The notes beneath the pieces were generated by a model, which worked only from the letters and a program-made list of their open reading frames with translations, did not search any database and was not told where the DNA came from. This document shows positions 1 through 8,900 of a stretch of DNA of 50,682 bases, in pieces; the first letter of the stretch is position 1, and each line of letters starts with the position of its first letter. A program made the translations under genes and the position numbers. The DNA comes from CAZFVY01 sp964522665 (GTDB lineage: Bacteria > Verrucomicrobiota > Verrucomicrobiia > Limisphaerales > CAZFVY01): positions 1 through 50,682 of the forward strand of contig CAZFVY010000047.1 in assembly GCA_964522665.1 (NCBI GenBank), given 5' to 3'.

Positions 1-30
1 ATGGTCAAACGATTGGCCAATTCGGCATGA
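1..30 (+). CDS. 3' tail of a possible upstream gene (cut by window edge)
   Basis: Frame 1 from the left edge reads an open stretch ending in TGA at 28-30, and this stop overlaps the ATG at 27 of the next gene in an ATGA arrangement. Such overlaps usually mark translationally coupled genes, so an upstream partner is plausible. Only nine codons are visible, no domain can be read, and a chance open frame is equally possible. Confidence 0.3.
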   Translation: MVKRLANSA

Positions 31-1460
31 AAGCATTTTCAAAACACGCTCTCAGGCCACCGAAGCATGAGTTGAACGAATTGGACTGGAAATCTTGCGT
101 CTCACAGAACAACAAGCGCCTGGCTGATCACCTTTGCGCGTTCGCCAACTATCCGGGCGGTGGATTCTTGGTCTTTGGAGTGAATGCTTCTGGATTACCG
201 TATTCCGTTGATGACAAGTTTGTTGCGAATACCGTAAACACCCTTGCCAACATCGCACGGGACGGCGTAGAGCCCCCGGTTTCGCTGGATCATTCGGTGG
301 AGGAATTTGAGGGCGAATCGCTTTTATTCGTCTTCATTACCGAATCCCCGGTTAAGCCGGTTCATCTTCGCGGTCGGATGTTTGATTCCTCTGTCCGAGT
401 ATGTGCAACCACGCGAAAGGCTTCAGAAAACGACTTGCGCTCCTTGATGCTCAATAGCCAATCGTCAAAATGGGAAACGCTCCGTGCATCCAATCTGCTG
501 TCTGAAGCGGAAATCCCTCCAAAACTGAACACGAAGGGTATTTTCCGTTTGCTAGACCGTAAGGAGACCACGACTTCAACCGAATTGATGCAATGGCTTG
601 TGGATGAAAAATTTGTCATTCAAGAGCCATCCGGGGACGCCTACCTAACGAATCTAGGCGTCATTTCTGCCGCAAATACGCTAAATGACTTTCCAGACTT
701 GGGAAGGAAAGCGGTTAGAGTCATCCAATACGCTGGTTTGGACAAATCCAGAACCACGATGGAACAAACCGGCGCCAAAGGTTATGCCGTAGGTTTTGAG
801 GGGCTTTTGGGCTTCATTATGAAACTGGTCCCAAAGAGCGAAGAAATACACAAGGCCCTGCGTGAAGAAGTGCCCATTTACCCAGAGATTGCCCTTCGCG
901 AAATCATCGCCAATGCCCTTATACATCAGGATTTTACGATTTCTGGCGCAGGCCCGTTAATTGAGATTTTCAGCGACAGAATCGAGGTTTCAAATCCGGG
1001 GACGCTTTTGCCAAGCAAAGCCACAGATCGCCTAATCGGGACTCAGCCTGAGTCCAGGAACCAAGAGCTTGCAAATGCGTTCAGGCGCTACCGCATTTGT
1101 GAGGAACGAGGATCGGGACTCGTCAAGGCGGGGCTACAGATGGAGCTCGCCGGGCTTCCGCCAATTGAGTTTTTTGAAGGCCCAAACTTTTTTAAGGTGA
1201 CCGTTTTCTCTCCAAGAACTTTCGCGCAAATGTCGGCTCAGGAGAGACGGATGGCGTGCTATCAGCACGCAACACTAAAGCACCTATCAAGGGACGTGAT
1301 GACGAACAAGACCTTACGGGAACGGCTGAAAATGTCAGAAAAGCAAAGATCTTTGGTGTCAATCCTGATTCAAGAGTGCGTCGATTCTGGGTTGGTAAAA
1401 AGGGCCGATCCAGAAAGCAAATCCAAGAAATACTCGGAGTACGTTCCCCACTGGGCGTAA
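27..1460 (+). CDS. AlbA_2 / GHKL-like ATP-binding transcriptional regulator
   Basis: This 477-residue protein has the architecture of the Schlafen-AlbA_2 regulators. An N-terminal AlbA_2-type nucleic-acid domain (about residues 10-125) contains NYPGGGFLVFGV, the typical turn of that fold. A C-terminal HATPase_c_4-like region (about 285-380) carries ALREIIANALIHQDF, the EIFSDRIEVSNPG strand and EERGSGL. The last 80 residues could form a winged helix. Such proteins act as DNA-binding regulators, and some sit in defence or mobile islands. GC content is visibly lower than in the following genes, which suggests acquisition by transfer. The ATG overlaps a possible upstream stop. The exact target is unknown. 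Confidence 0.8.
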   Translation: MKAFSKHALRPPKHELNELDWKSCVSQNNKRLADHLCAFANYPGGGFLVFGVNASGLPYSVDDKFVANTVNTLANIARDGVEPPVSLDHSVEEFEGESLLFVFITESPVKPVHLRGRMFDSSVRVCATTRKASENDLRSLMLNSQSSKWETLRASNLLSEAEIPPKLNTKGIFRLLDRKETTTSTELMQWLVDEKFVIQEPSGDAYLTNLGVISAANTLNDFPDLGRKAVRVIQYAGLDKSRTTMEQTGAKGYAVGFEGLLGFIMKLVPKSEEIHKALREEVPIYPEIALREIIANALIHQDFTISGAGPLIEIFSDRIEVSNPGTLLPSKATDRLIGTQPESRNQELANAFRRYRICEERGSGLVKAGLQMELAGLPPIEFFEGPNFFKVTVFSPRTFAQMSAQERRMACYQHATLKHLSRDVMTNKTLRERLKMSEKQRSLVSILIQECVDSGLVKRADPESKSKKYSEYVPHWA

Positions 1461-1584
1461 TTCAGATTAGACATTACCGGGATCTGCGGTTGGGGTCCGA
1501 GGCGATACCCGGCCTTGACGAGCCGCCTGCTGGCGCCACTATCGCCCCGCTCTTCCCATAATATATTACCGCGAGCGCCGCGCG

Positions 1585-2931
1585 ATGGCCAAATACCTCA
1601 CCCAACCGATCAAGACCACGCGGATGCCACCCGGCATTCCGTTCATCGTCGCGAACGAAGCCGCCGAACGTTTCAGCTTTTACGGAATGCGGGCGATTCT
1701 GGTCGTCTTCATGACCACTTTTCTCCTCGACCGCAACGGCCAGCCCGACCTGCTGACCGGCGATCAGGCCAAGTCCTATTATCACCTGTTTCTTTCCGCC
1801 GTTTATTTTTTCCCGATGTGCGGCGCCGTGCTGGCCGACGCGTTGCTGGGCAAATATCTCACGGTCATGAGCCTCTCGGTGGTCTATTGCCTCGGGCACC
1901 TGGCGCTCGCGATCGACGCGACCCGCCTCGGTTTGTTCATCGGCCTGACCTTGATCGCCATCGGCTCGGGCGGCATCAAGCCGTGCGTCTCAGCGAACCT
2001 CGGCGATCAGTTTGGCGCCTCAAATCAGCATCTGCTTTCGAAGGTCTATGGCTGGTTCTATTTTTCGGTGAACTTTGGCTCCTCGATCTCGACGCTGCTG
2101 ATTCCGCTGCTGCTGCGGCGCTACGGTTCCCACGTGGCGTTCGGCGTGCCGGGAATTCTGATGTTCCTGGCCACCGTCTTTTTTTGGATGGGCCGGAAAC
2201 GCTTCGCGCATATCCCGCCGGGCGGCGCCGCTTTTGTTCGCGAGACGTTCAGCCTGACGGGCCTCCGGTGCATGGCGAAACTCGCGATCATCTACGCGTT
2301 CGTCGCGGTCTTCTGGGCGCTCTATGACCAGACGTCGTCCGCCTGGGTGTTGCAGGCGAAGCATATGGATCTGCAATGGTTGGGGCATATCTGGCTGCCC
2401 GACCAAGTCCAGGCGTTGAACCCGATTTTCATCCTGATTTTCATCCCGATTTTTTCCTACGTGATTTATCCCGCCATCGACAAAATCCTTCCGCTGACCC
2501 CCCTGCGCAAGATCGCCATTGGCCTCTTCGTCACGACGTCGGCGTTCGTGCTCCCGGCGTGGGCGGAGATGCGGATCGGCGCCGGGTTCCGCCCGGGCAT
2601 CGTCTGGCAGGTCGTCGCGTACGTCCTGATGACGGCCGGCGAAATCCTCGTTTCGATTCCCGCCCTCGAGTTTTCCTACACCCAGGCGCCCAAGCGCATG
2701 AAATCCTTAATCATGGCGCTCGGTTACCTCTCGATTTCGCTCGGCGACGCCTTCACCGCCGCGGTGAATTTTTTCATTCAGAACAAGGACGGCTCGAGCA
2801 AGCTGGCCGGCGCCAGCTACTATTGGTTCTTCACCGGACTGATGTTGGGGACCGCGATCCTCTTCATTTTTGTGGCGCGAACTTATCGCTCCGCAACGAT
2901 CGTCCAGGACGAAGTTGAAACGGCGGCTTGA
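1585..2931 (+). CDS. POT-family proton-dependent oligopeptide transporter
   Basis: A 448-residue inner-membrane protein with about 12-14 hydrophobic segments. The family signature ExxERFxxYG is present at residues 25-34 (EAAERFSFYG), in the first helix, where it takes part in proton coupling. A second signature-like segment, SVNFGSSISTLL, lies near residues 164-175, and GEILVSIPALEFSYTQAP near residue 350 matches the conserved helix 10 region of the PTR2/POT family. The protein is expected to import di- or tripeptides with protons. It precedes the galactose block on the same strand but is 113 bp from galK, so shared transcription is uncertain. An AT-rich run, TAATATATT, about 20-25 bp before the ATG could contain a -10 element. 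Confidence 0.9.
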   Translation: MAKYLTQPIKTTRMPPGIPFIVANEAAERFSFYGMRAILVVFMTTFLLDRNGQPDLLTGDQAKSYYHLFLSAVYFFPMCGAVLADALLGKYLTVMSLSVVYCLGHLALAIDATRLGLFIGLTLIAIGSGGIKPCVSANLGDQFGASNQHLLSKVYGWFYFSVNFGSSISTLLIPLLLRRYGSHVAFGVPGILMFLATVFFWMGRKRFAHIPPGGAAFVRETFSLTGLRCMAKLAIIYAFVAVFWALYDQTSSAWVLQAKHMDLQWLGHIWLPDQVQALNPIFILIFIPIFSYVIYPAIDKILPLTPLRKIAIGLFVTTSAFVLPAWAEMRIGAGFRPGIVWQVVAYVLMTAGEILVSIPALEFSYTQAPKRMKSLIMALGYLSISLGDAFTAAVNFFIQNKDGSSKLAGASYYWFFTGLMLGTAILFIFVARTYRSATIVQDEVETAA

Positions 2932-3044
2932 ACCGGTCACGCTTCCGGCGTTCTCAGTGACGCGATTCCTCCAAAGATACGCCGAAAACCTCGTTGCCCG
3001 CCCCGGGAATTCCGCTAGCCTCTGGCCCGCGATAACCACGTAGC

Positions 3045-4292
3045 ATGCCCTTGGACCCGAGCATAACCGCGCCCAACCCGCGGGCGCCGATTCTGGCCGC
3101 GGCCCGTCCGTTGACCGAACAGGCCGAGGCCGCCGCGGCGGCTTTTGTCCAACGCTTCGGCCAACCGCCGACGTGGATCGCCGCCGCTCCCGGACGCATC
3201 AACCTCATCGGCGAACACGTGGACTATTGCGATGGGCTGGTGTTGCCGATGGCCATCGACCGCCACGTCGTGCTCGCGGCGGCGCCAGCGCCCGAAAACG
3301 CCGTGCGCGTGTTCAGTGAACTGACCGGCGAGGAAACCGTGATTCCGCTCGGGGCGCGGATTAAGCGCGGGGCGCCTGCCTGGGCCAATTATTTGCGCGG
3401 GGTGACGCACGGATTCGTGGAGCGCGGCGCCCGCATCCCGGGAATGAGCGTTCTGATCGCGTCCGACCTCCCAATGGGCGGCGGACTCAGCAGCAGCGCC
3501 GCGCTCGAGGTGGCCGCGGCCACGCTCCTACAAGCCGCCACGGGATTGACGCTCGCGCCCGTCGAAATGGCCCTCCTTTGCCAGAAGGCCGAGCACGAAT
3601 TCGCCGGCGTGCCGTGCGGCATCATGGATCAATTCTCCGCCGTTTTTGGCCAGGCCGGACACTTCTTGCTGCTCGACTGCCGTTCGCGGGAAATCACGCC
3701 GGTGGCGTTGCGCGATGAATCGGTCACGATTTTGATCATCAACTCGAACGTCCGGCATGAGTTATCGACGAGCGAGTATTCGTCCCGCCGCGCGCAGTGC
3801 GAAGAGGCGGCGCGCCGGCTCGGCCTGCCGACGCTGCGCGACGCGACCCTCGGGCGCCTTGAAGACGCCTCCGCCGAATGGCCAGAGCCACTGGCGGACC
3901 GCGCCCGGCACGTCATCACGGAGATCGCCCGGACGCGCGACGCCGCCACTGCCCTGGCGGATGGTGATTGGCGCCGCGCCGGCGAAAATCTCTACGCCAG
4001 CCACAATTCCCTGCGGGATGATTTCGAGGTCAGTTGCCCGGAACTCGACCTCATCGTCAACCTCGCCCGCAGCCTCGGACACCAACAGGGGATGTATGGC
4101 TGCCGGCTCACCGGTGGTGGTTTTGGCGGTTGTTGCGTGGCGCTCGTCAAAACCGGGCAGGCGCCGAGCCTGGCGCGCGTGATCGCGGAGGCGTACCAAC
4201 GGGAAACGGGCCTGGCGCCGACGCTCTTCGCTTCCCGTCCCTCGGCTGGCGCGACGCTATTGGCGGGCGGCCCGATGAGGCCCGGCGCATGA
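3045..4292 (+). CDS. galK: Galactokinase
   Basis: Phosphorylates alpha-D-galactose to galactose-1-phosphate with ATP, the first committed step of the Leloir pathway. All three GHMP-kinase motifs are visible: the galactokinase signature GRINLIGEHVDYCDG at residues 50-64, the ATP-binding loop LPMGGGLSSSAALE at about 142-155, and the C-terminal GGGFGGCCVAL motif. Length (415 residues) is slightly above the usual 380-390 because of an N-terminal extension of about 25-30 residues; an internal start cannot be excluded, and no strong ribosome binding site is seen at the ATG. The stop overlaps the start of the following ABC ATPase gene (ATGA), so import and phosphorylation are translationally linked. 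Confidence 0.95.
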   Translation: MPLDPSITAPNPRAPILAAARPLTEQAEAAAAAFVQRFGQPPTWIAAAPGRINLIGEHVDYCDGLVLPMAIDRHVVLAAAPAPENAVRVFSELTGEETVIPLGARIKRGAPAWANYLRGVTHGFVERGARIPGMSVLIASDLPMGGGLSSSAALEVAAATLLQAATGLTLAPVEMALLCQKAEHEFAGVPCGIMDQFSAVFGQAGHFLLLDCRSREITPVALRDESVTILIINSNVRHELSTSEYSSRRAQCEEAARRLGLPTLRDATLGRLEDASAEWPEPLADRARHVITEIARTRDAATALADGDWRRAGENLYASHNSLRDDFEVSCPELDLIVNLARSLGHQQGMYGCRLTGGGFGGCCVALVKTGQAPSLARVIAEAYQRETGLAPTLFASRPSAGATLLAGGPMRPGA

Positions 4293-5815
4293 ACGAGTCT
4301 CCCCGGGAACTGCTTCGCGCGCGGGGCATCGAGAAGTCGTTTCCCGGCGCGCGCGCGTTGGACGGCGTCGATCTAACGTTGCGCGCGGGCGAAATTCACG
4401 CGCTGATGGGCGAGAACGGCGCCGGCAAATCGACGCTCATCAAAATCCTCACCGGCGTCTATCCACCGGACGGCGGCGTGATCGAATTCGCCGGCCAGCC
4501 CATCTCGCCCCGCTCGCCGCGCGGCGCCGAGGAATTGGGCCTGAGCACGGTTTATCAGGAGATCAATCTCATCCCGACGCTCTCCATCGCCGAAAACATC
4601 ATGCTGGGGCGGCAGCCGAAACGGTTCGGCGTCATCCAATGGCCGGCCTTGCGCCGACAGGCCGCGCGGGCGCTGGAACGCCTCGGACTCCAGCTCGACG
4701 TGAAGCGCGAACTGGGGTCCGTCTCGATCGCGCTGCAGCAAATGGTGGCGATCGCCCGCGCGCTTGATCTGCAGGTCAAGCTGCTGATTCTTGACGAGCC
4801 GACCTCGAGCCTCGACGAGCAGGAATGCGCCGCGTTGTTCGCCGTGTTGAAACGCCTGCGCGGCGAGGGCCTGGCCATCCTCTTCGTCACCCATTTTCTC
4901 GATCAGGTGTACGCCGTCGCCGACCGGATCACCGTATTGCGCAACGGCGCCCTGGTGGGCGAATACGAAACGGCCCGCCTGCCGCGCCTGGAATTGATCG
5001 GCAAAATGCTCGGCCGCCCGGTCGAGGCCGTTTCCGCGGCCCGCAAACGCCCCGACGCCGTGGCCGGCGAGCGCGGCACGGCGGCCGGTCCGACATTTCT
5101 GGAGGCGACCGGTCTCGGTCGGCGCGGCGCGATTCACCCGCTCGATCTGGCGGTCGGGACGGGCGAAGTCGTGGGCTTGGCGGGGTTGCTCGGCTCGGGG
5201 CGTACCGAGACCGCCCGGATGCTTTTTGGAATCGACCCCGCCGACGCCGGCCAGACGCGGGTGGACGGGCGGACGGTCCGCTTGCGCTCACCGCGTGAGG
5301 CCATTCGCCACGGGTTCGGCTTTTGCTCAGAGGATCGGAAGACCGAGGGGATTGCCCCGAATTTGAGCGTGCGCGAAAACATCATTCTCGCCGCGCAGGC
5401 GAGCCGGGGGCCTTGGCGCCGGCTGGGGCGGACGGAACAAATGCAGATCGTCGAGCATTACATCCGCGCCCTGAACATCAAGACCCCGAGTCCCGAGACA
5501 CCCATCCGCAATCTGTCCGGTGGCAACCAGCAGAAGGCCCTGCTGGCCCGCTGGCTCGCGCTTCAACCGCGTCTGATCATCCTCGACGAGCCGACCCGCG
5601 GGATCGACGTCGGAGCCAAGGCGGACGTCGAGCGTCTGGTGGATTCCCTTCGGGAACGCGGCCTCGCGGTGCTCTTTATTTCCTCCGAACTCGAGGAATT
5701 GACCCGCGTCAGCGGCCGCGTCATCGTCCTGCGCGACCGGCGCAAAGTCGGCGAATTGACCGGCGATTTCGACGAGAACCGCGTCATGCGCATGATCGCG
5801 CAGCCGCATGAGTGA
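4289..5815 (+). CDS. ytfR: Sugar ABC transporter, duplicated ATP-binding protein (YtfR/MglA type)
   Basis: A 508-residue ATPase with two fused nucleotide-binding domains, as in MglA, RbsA, XylG and YtfR. Domain 1 has Walker A GENGAGKST at 41-49 and Walker B LLILDEPTSS. Domain 2 has the usual degenerate P-loop (GLLGSGRTE) but a full signature LSGGNQQK followed by LIILDEPTRGIDVG. The start at 4289 was chosen because it gives the family N-terminus and overlaps the galK stop; the open frame continues upstream only as a shadow of galK. It is followed by two permeases and a YtfQ-like binding protein, so it most likely energises import of galactofuranose, arabinose or a related sugar. The subfamily assignment rests on the binding protein. 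Confidence 0.93.
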   Translation: MNESPRELLRARGIEKSFPGARALDGVDLTLRAGEIHALMGENGAGKSTLIKILTGVYPPDGGVIEFAGQPISPRSPRGAEELGLSTVYQEINLIPTLSIAENIMLGRQPKRFGVIQWPALRRQAARALERLGLQLDVKRELGSVSIALQQMVAIARALDLQVKLLILDEPTSSLDEQECAALFAVLKRLRGEGLAILFVTHFLDQVYAVADRITVLRNGALVGEYETARLPRLELIGKMLGRPVEAVSAARKRPDAVAGERGTAAGPTFLEATGLGRRGAIHPLDLAVGTGEVVGLAGLLGSGRTETARMLFGIDPADAGQTRVDGRTVRLRSPREAIRHGFGFCSEDRKTEGIAPNLSVRENIILAAQASRGPWRRLGRTEQMQIVEHYIRALNIKTPSPETPIRNLSGGNQQKALLARWLALQPRLIILDEPTRGIDVGAKADVERLVDSLRERGLAVLFISSELEELTRVSGRVIVLRDRRKVGELTGDFDENRVMRMIAQPHE

Positions 5816-6827
5816 GCCGGGCCAAAAACCGCGCGGCGCGTCCGTCGGCGCGAGGCTCCGGTGGCCGGCGCTGAGTCTGGCGGCGCTGCTGCTCTTCAAT
5901 TGGTTTTTTTCGCCGACCTTTTTCCACCTCGAAATCAAGGGCGGTTACCTCTACGGAACCATCGTGGACGTGCTCAATCAAGGTTCCAAAGCGATGCTGT
6001 TGTCGCTCGGAATGACGCTCGTCATCGCGACGGGCGGCGTGGACCTATCGGTCGGCTCGGTCATGGCGATCGCGGGCGCCGCGGGGGCGTTGTTGGTAAC
6101 GCGGACGCACCTGCCGTTTGGCGTGATCGCCCCAATCTGCCTCGGCGCGGGCGGCGCGCTCGGAGTGGCCAACGGCCTGCTCATCACCGCGCTGCGCATG
6201 CAACCGATCATCGCCACGCTGATCTTAATGGTCGCCGGGCGAGGGCTGGCGATGTTGTTAACGGGCGGGCAAATCATCACGTTCGAACAGCCCTCGTTCG
6301 TGTTTTTTGGCAACGGCCATTTTCTCGGCCTGCCTTTCACGACGACCGTCGTCGCGCTCGCGTTCGCGCTCACGCTGTGGCTCACGCGCGGGACCGCGCT
6401 CGGGTTGTTCCTCGAGGCGACCGGCGACAACGAGACCGCCAGCCGCTTTTGTGGCGCGCCCACCGCGTTCATCAAGACGTTGGTGTACGGGTTCTCCGGC
6501 GTGTGTGCCGCCACCGCCGGCTTGATCGCCACGGCGAACATCAAGGCGGCGGACTCGAGCCGCGCCGGCGAAATGATGGAGCTGGACGCGATTTTCGCGG
6601 TGATCGTCGGCGGCACGGCGTTGACCGGCGGACGGTTCACGCTGGCGGGATCGATTCTCGGCGCCCTCTTGATTCAAACGCTCACCACGACGCTCTATAA
6701 TCTCGGCCTGCCGCCCGCCATCGCCCCAGCCCCGAAGGCGGTGGTCGTCGTCGCCGCCTGCCTGCTCCAATCGGCAAAATTCCGCGAGTGGACCCGCGGC
6801 CTCGTGGGACGAAAGGCGGCGGCATGA
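5808..6827 (+). CDS. ytfT: Sugar ABC transporter permease (YtfT/RbsC type)
   Basis: A 339-residue membrane protein with about 8-10 transmembrane helices, of the BPD_transp_2 family. The conserved segment TGGVDLSVGSVMAIAGA is present near residue 75, and the EAA-like cytoplasmic loop for the ATPase appears near ELDAIFAVIVGGTALTGG. The ATG lies 8 bp inside the end of the preceding ATPase gene. Together with the next gene it would form a heterodimeric channel, as YtfT and YjfF do in Escherichia coli. Confidence 0.92.
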   Translation: MSEPGQKPRGASVGARLRWPALSLAALLLFNWFFSPTFFHLEIKGGYLYGTIVDVLNQGSKAMLLSLGMTLVIATGGVDLSVGSVMAIAGAAGALLVTRTHLPFGVIAPICLGAGGALGVANGLLITALRMQPIIATLILMVAGRGLAMLLTGGQIITFEQPSFVFFGNGHFLGLPFTTTVVALAFALTLWLTRGTALGLFLEATGDNETASRFCGAPTAFIKTLVYGFSGVCAATAGLIATANIKAADSSRAGEMMELDAIFAVIVGGTALTGGRFTLAGSILGALLIQTLTTTLYNLGLPPAIAPAPKAVVVVAACLLQSAKFREWTRGLVGRKAAA

Positions 6828-7801
6828 GCCTGCCCGCGCGCCGCAAATTCATCCCGCTGCTGGCGACGGCGCTGGCGCTGGCGGCGCTGTTCACAACGGC
6901 GTCGCTTCTCTATCCCGGCTTTTGTTCACGCCTGGTCGTCGCCAATCTTTTCGCGGACAACGCGGCGCTCGGGATCAGCGCCGTCGGCATGACTTACGTG
7001 ATCATCTCCGGCGGGATCGACCTGAGCGTCGGCTCAGTCGTCGCGGCGACGTCGATCGTGGCCGCGACGCTGATCGGCAGGCACGGCTGGCACCCGGTCC
7101 CGGTGATCGCGTTGAGCTTGCTGCTCGGGTTGCTCTTCGGGCTGGGACAAGGTCTGTTGATCCAGCGGTTCGAACTGCCCGCGTTCCTGGTGACGTTGGG
7201 CGGCATGTTTTTCGCGCGCGGGCTGGCGTTCGCGGTCACCCCGGAATCGGCCGGCATCAACCATCCATTTTATGACTGGGTTCAAGCGTTACGACTGCCG
7301 CTCGGCGGACGGGCGGGATTGCCGGCCACGGCGCTGCTCTTTCTCGCGGTTTTCGTGGTGGCCGCGGCGGCCTCGCATCTGACGAGTTTCGGCCGGAACG
7401 TTTACGCGTTAGGCGGCGGAGCCGATTCCGCCCGGCTGATGGGATTGCCGGTGGCGGCGACCCGCGTGGCGGTGTATGGGCTGAACGGCTTCGCTTCGGC
7501 GCTGGCGGGCGTGGTGGCGACGTTCTATACTGGTTCTGGTAATCCCGCGATGGGCGCCGGCCTGGAATTGGACGCGATCGCCGCCGTGGTGATCGGCGGC
7601 GCCCTTTTGACCGGCGGCGTCGGCTTCGTCGAAGGCACGTTGCTCGGCGTGCTGATCTTCGGCACGATCCAATCGGCTCTGGTGTTCGACGGGCGGCTGA
7701 ATTCGTGGTGGCTGCGCATCGCGATCGGCCTGTTGTTGTTGCTGTTTATTTTGCTGCAAAAGTGGATTTCCGGCCGGGCCGGCGCGGCGCGGGCCGAATG
7801 A
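6824..7801 (+). CDS. yjfF: Sugar ABC transporter permease (YjfF type)
   Basis: A 325-residue permease, second of the pair, with the family motif SGGIDLSVGSVVAATS near residue 65 and ELDAIAAVVIGGALLTGGVG near residue 250. The start at 6824 was chosen over an upstream one because it overlaps the preceding stop (ATGA) and yields the usual short N-terminus before the first helix. Two non-identical permeases plus a YtfQ-like lipoprotein are the hallmark of the E. coli galactofuranose system. Paralogous permease pairs also occur in other sugar systems, so the substrate is inferred. Confidence 0.9.
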   Translation: MSLPARRKFIPLLATALALAALFTTASLLYPGFCSRLVVANLFADNAALGISAVGMTYVIISGGIDLSVGSVVAATSIVAATLIGRHGWHPVPVIALSLLLGLLFGLGQGLLIQRFELPAFLVTLGGMFFARGLAFAVTPESAGINHPFYDWVQALRLPLGGRAGLPATALLFLAVFVVAAAASHLTSFGRNVYALGGGADSARLMGLPVAATRVAVYGLNGFASALAGVVATFYTGSGNPAMGAGLELDAIAAVVIGGALLTGGVGFVEGTLLGVLIFGTIQSALVFDGRLNSWWLRIAIGLLLLLFILLQKWISGRAGAARAE

Positions 7802-7817
7802 AGCGAACGTTTGATTT

Positions 7818-8873
7818 ATGAATGAAATGACCTCCTCCCCCCGGCGCGCGATGCCGTTCTTCGCGGCGCTCCTCGCCGCCTCGACCGTCCTTTGGTCGGG
7901 CTGCGGCAAGTCCAACGAGACGCCAACCGCCGCCGCTCCGCCCGCCGAGACCAGCGCTCCCGCCGCCGCCGCGCCCGCGTCCGCGGAACCGAAATCCTCA
8001 TTGCGCTCGTTCACGATGGGATTTGCCCAGGTCGGCGCCGAGAGCGCCTGGCGAACGGCGGAGACCGAATCGATCAAGGCCGAGGCCGAAAAACGCAACG
8101 TGAATCTCAAATTCTCCGACGCCCAGGGCAAGCAGGAAAACCAGATCAAAGCGGTGCGCAGCTTCATCGCGCAAGGGGTCGAGGCGATCATTCTCGCCCC
8201 GGTGGTTGAAACCGGCTGGGAACCGGTCCTGCGCGAAGCCAAGCAGGCGAAGATCCCGGTCGTCCTCGTGGACCGCGGCATCAAGGTGAACGATGATTCA
8301 CTCTACGCCACGCTGATCGCTTCAGATTTTGTGGCGGAAGGCAAACTCGCCGCCGAGTGGCTGGCCAAGAAAACCGACGGCAAGGCCGTCATCGTCGAAC
8401 TCCAGGGAACGCCCGGCGCCGCCCCGGCCATCGATCGCAAGAAAGGCTTCGAGGAAGGTATCAAGGCTTACCCCGGCATGAAGATCGTCGCCTCGCAAAG
8501 CGGCGATTTCCGGCGTAGCGGCGGCAAAGAGGTCATGGAGGCGCTGGTCAAAGTGCATCCGGAACTGACCGCGGTGTACGCCCACAATGACGACATGGCG
8601 TTGGGCGCGATCCAGGCGCTCGAGGAAGCGGACAAAAAGCCGGGGACCGACGTGATCGTCGTTTCCATCGACGGGGTAAAGGGCGCGTTCGAGGCGATGG
8701 CGGCGGGCAAACTGAATTGCAGCGTCGAGTGCAATCCGTTGCTCGGCGGTTTTGCGTTCGACGCCGCCGGGATGGCCATCAAGGGCGCCCCGGTAGCGAA
8801 GAATACCGTGGTGCCGGACCGCGTTTTTGAGCAGAGCCAGGCCGCGGCCGAGTTGCCAAACCGCAAGTATTGA
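7818..8873 (+). CDS. ytfQ: Sugar-binding lipoprotein of ABC transporter (YtfQ type)
   Basis: A 351-residue periplasmic binding protein of the Peripla_BP_4 family. The N-terminus is a lipoprotein signal with the lipobox residues WSGC and Cys29, followed by a low-complexity Ala/Pro/Thr linker of about 30 residues. The mature start, MGFAQVGAESAWRTAETES, closely resembles YtfQ, the galactofuranose-binding protein of E. coli, and the hinge segments ILAPVVETGWEPVL and VYAHNDDMALGAIQALEEA are also YtfQ-like. It starts 16 bp after the permease gene. Lipid anchoring of a binding protein in a diderm fits this phylum. Arabinose or another pentose remains possible as ligand. Confidence 0.9.
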   Translation: MNEMTSSPRRAMPFFAALLAASTVLWSGCGKSNETPTAAAPPAETSAPAAAAPASAEPKSSLRSFTMGFAQVGAESAWRTAETESIKAEAEKRNVNLKFSDAQGKQENQIKAVRSFIAQGVEAIILAPVVETGWEPVLREAKQAKIPVVLVDRGIKVNDDSLYATLIASDFVAEGKLAAEWLAKKTDGKAVIVELQGTPGAAPAIDRKKGFEEGIKAYPGMKIVASQSGDFRRSGGKEVMEALVKVHPELTAVYAHNDDMALGAIQALEEADKKPGTDVIVVSIDGVKGAFEAMAAGKLNCSVECNPLLGGFAFDAAGMAIKGAPVAKNTVVPDRVFEQSQAAAELPNRKY

Positions 8874-8900
8874 CGCGCGCTCGCCGACCCGATTCTCCCG

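Noticed and set aside
1474..1899. Minus-strand frame of 141 codons at the start of the POT gene
   Set aside because: It overlaps the conserved N-terminus of the transporter and reads as a charged shadow sequence.
5978..6640. 220-codon minus-strand frame opposite the ytfT-like permease
   Set aside because: Shadow frame caused by GC-rich codon positions; the plus strand has the permease motifs.
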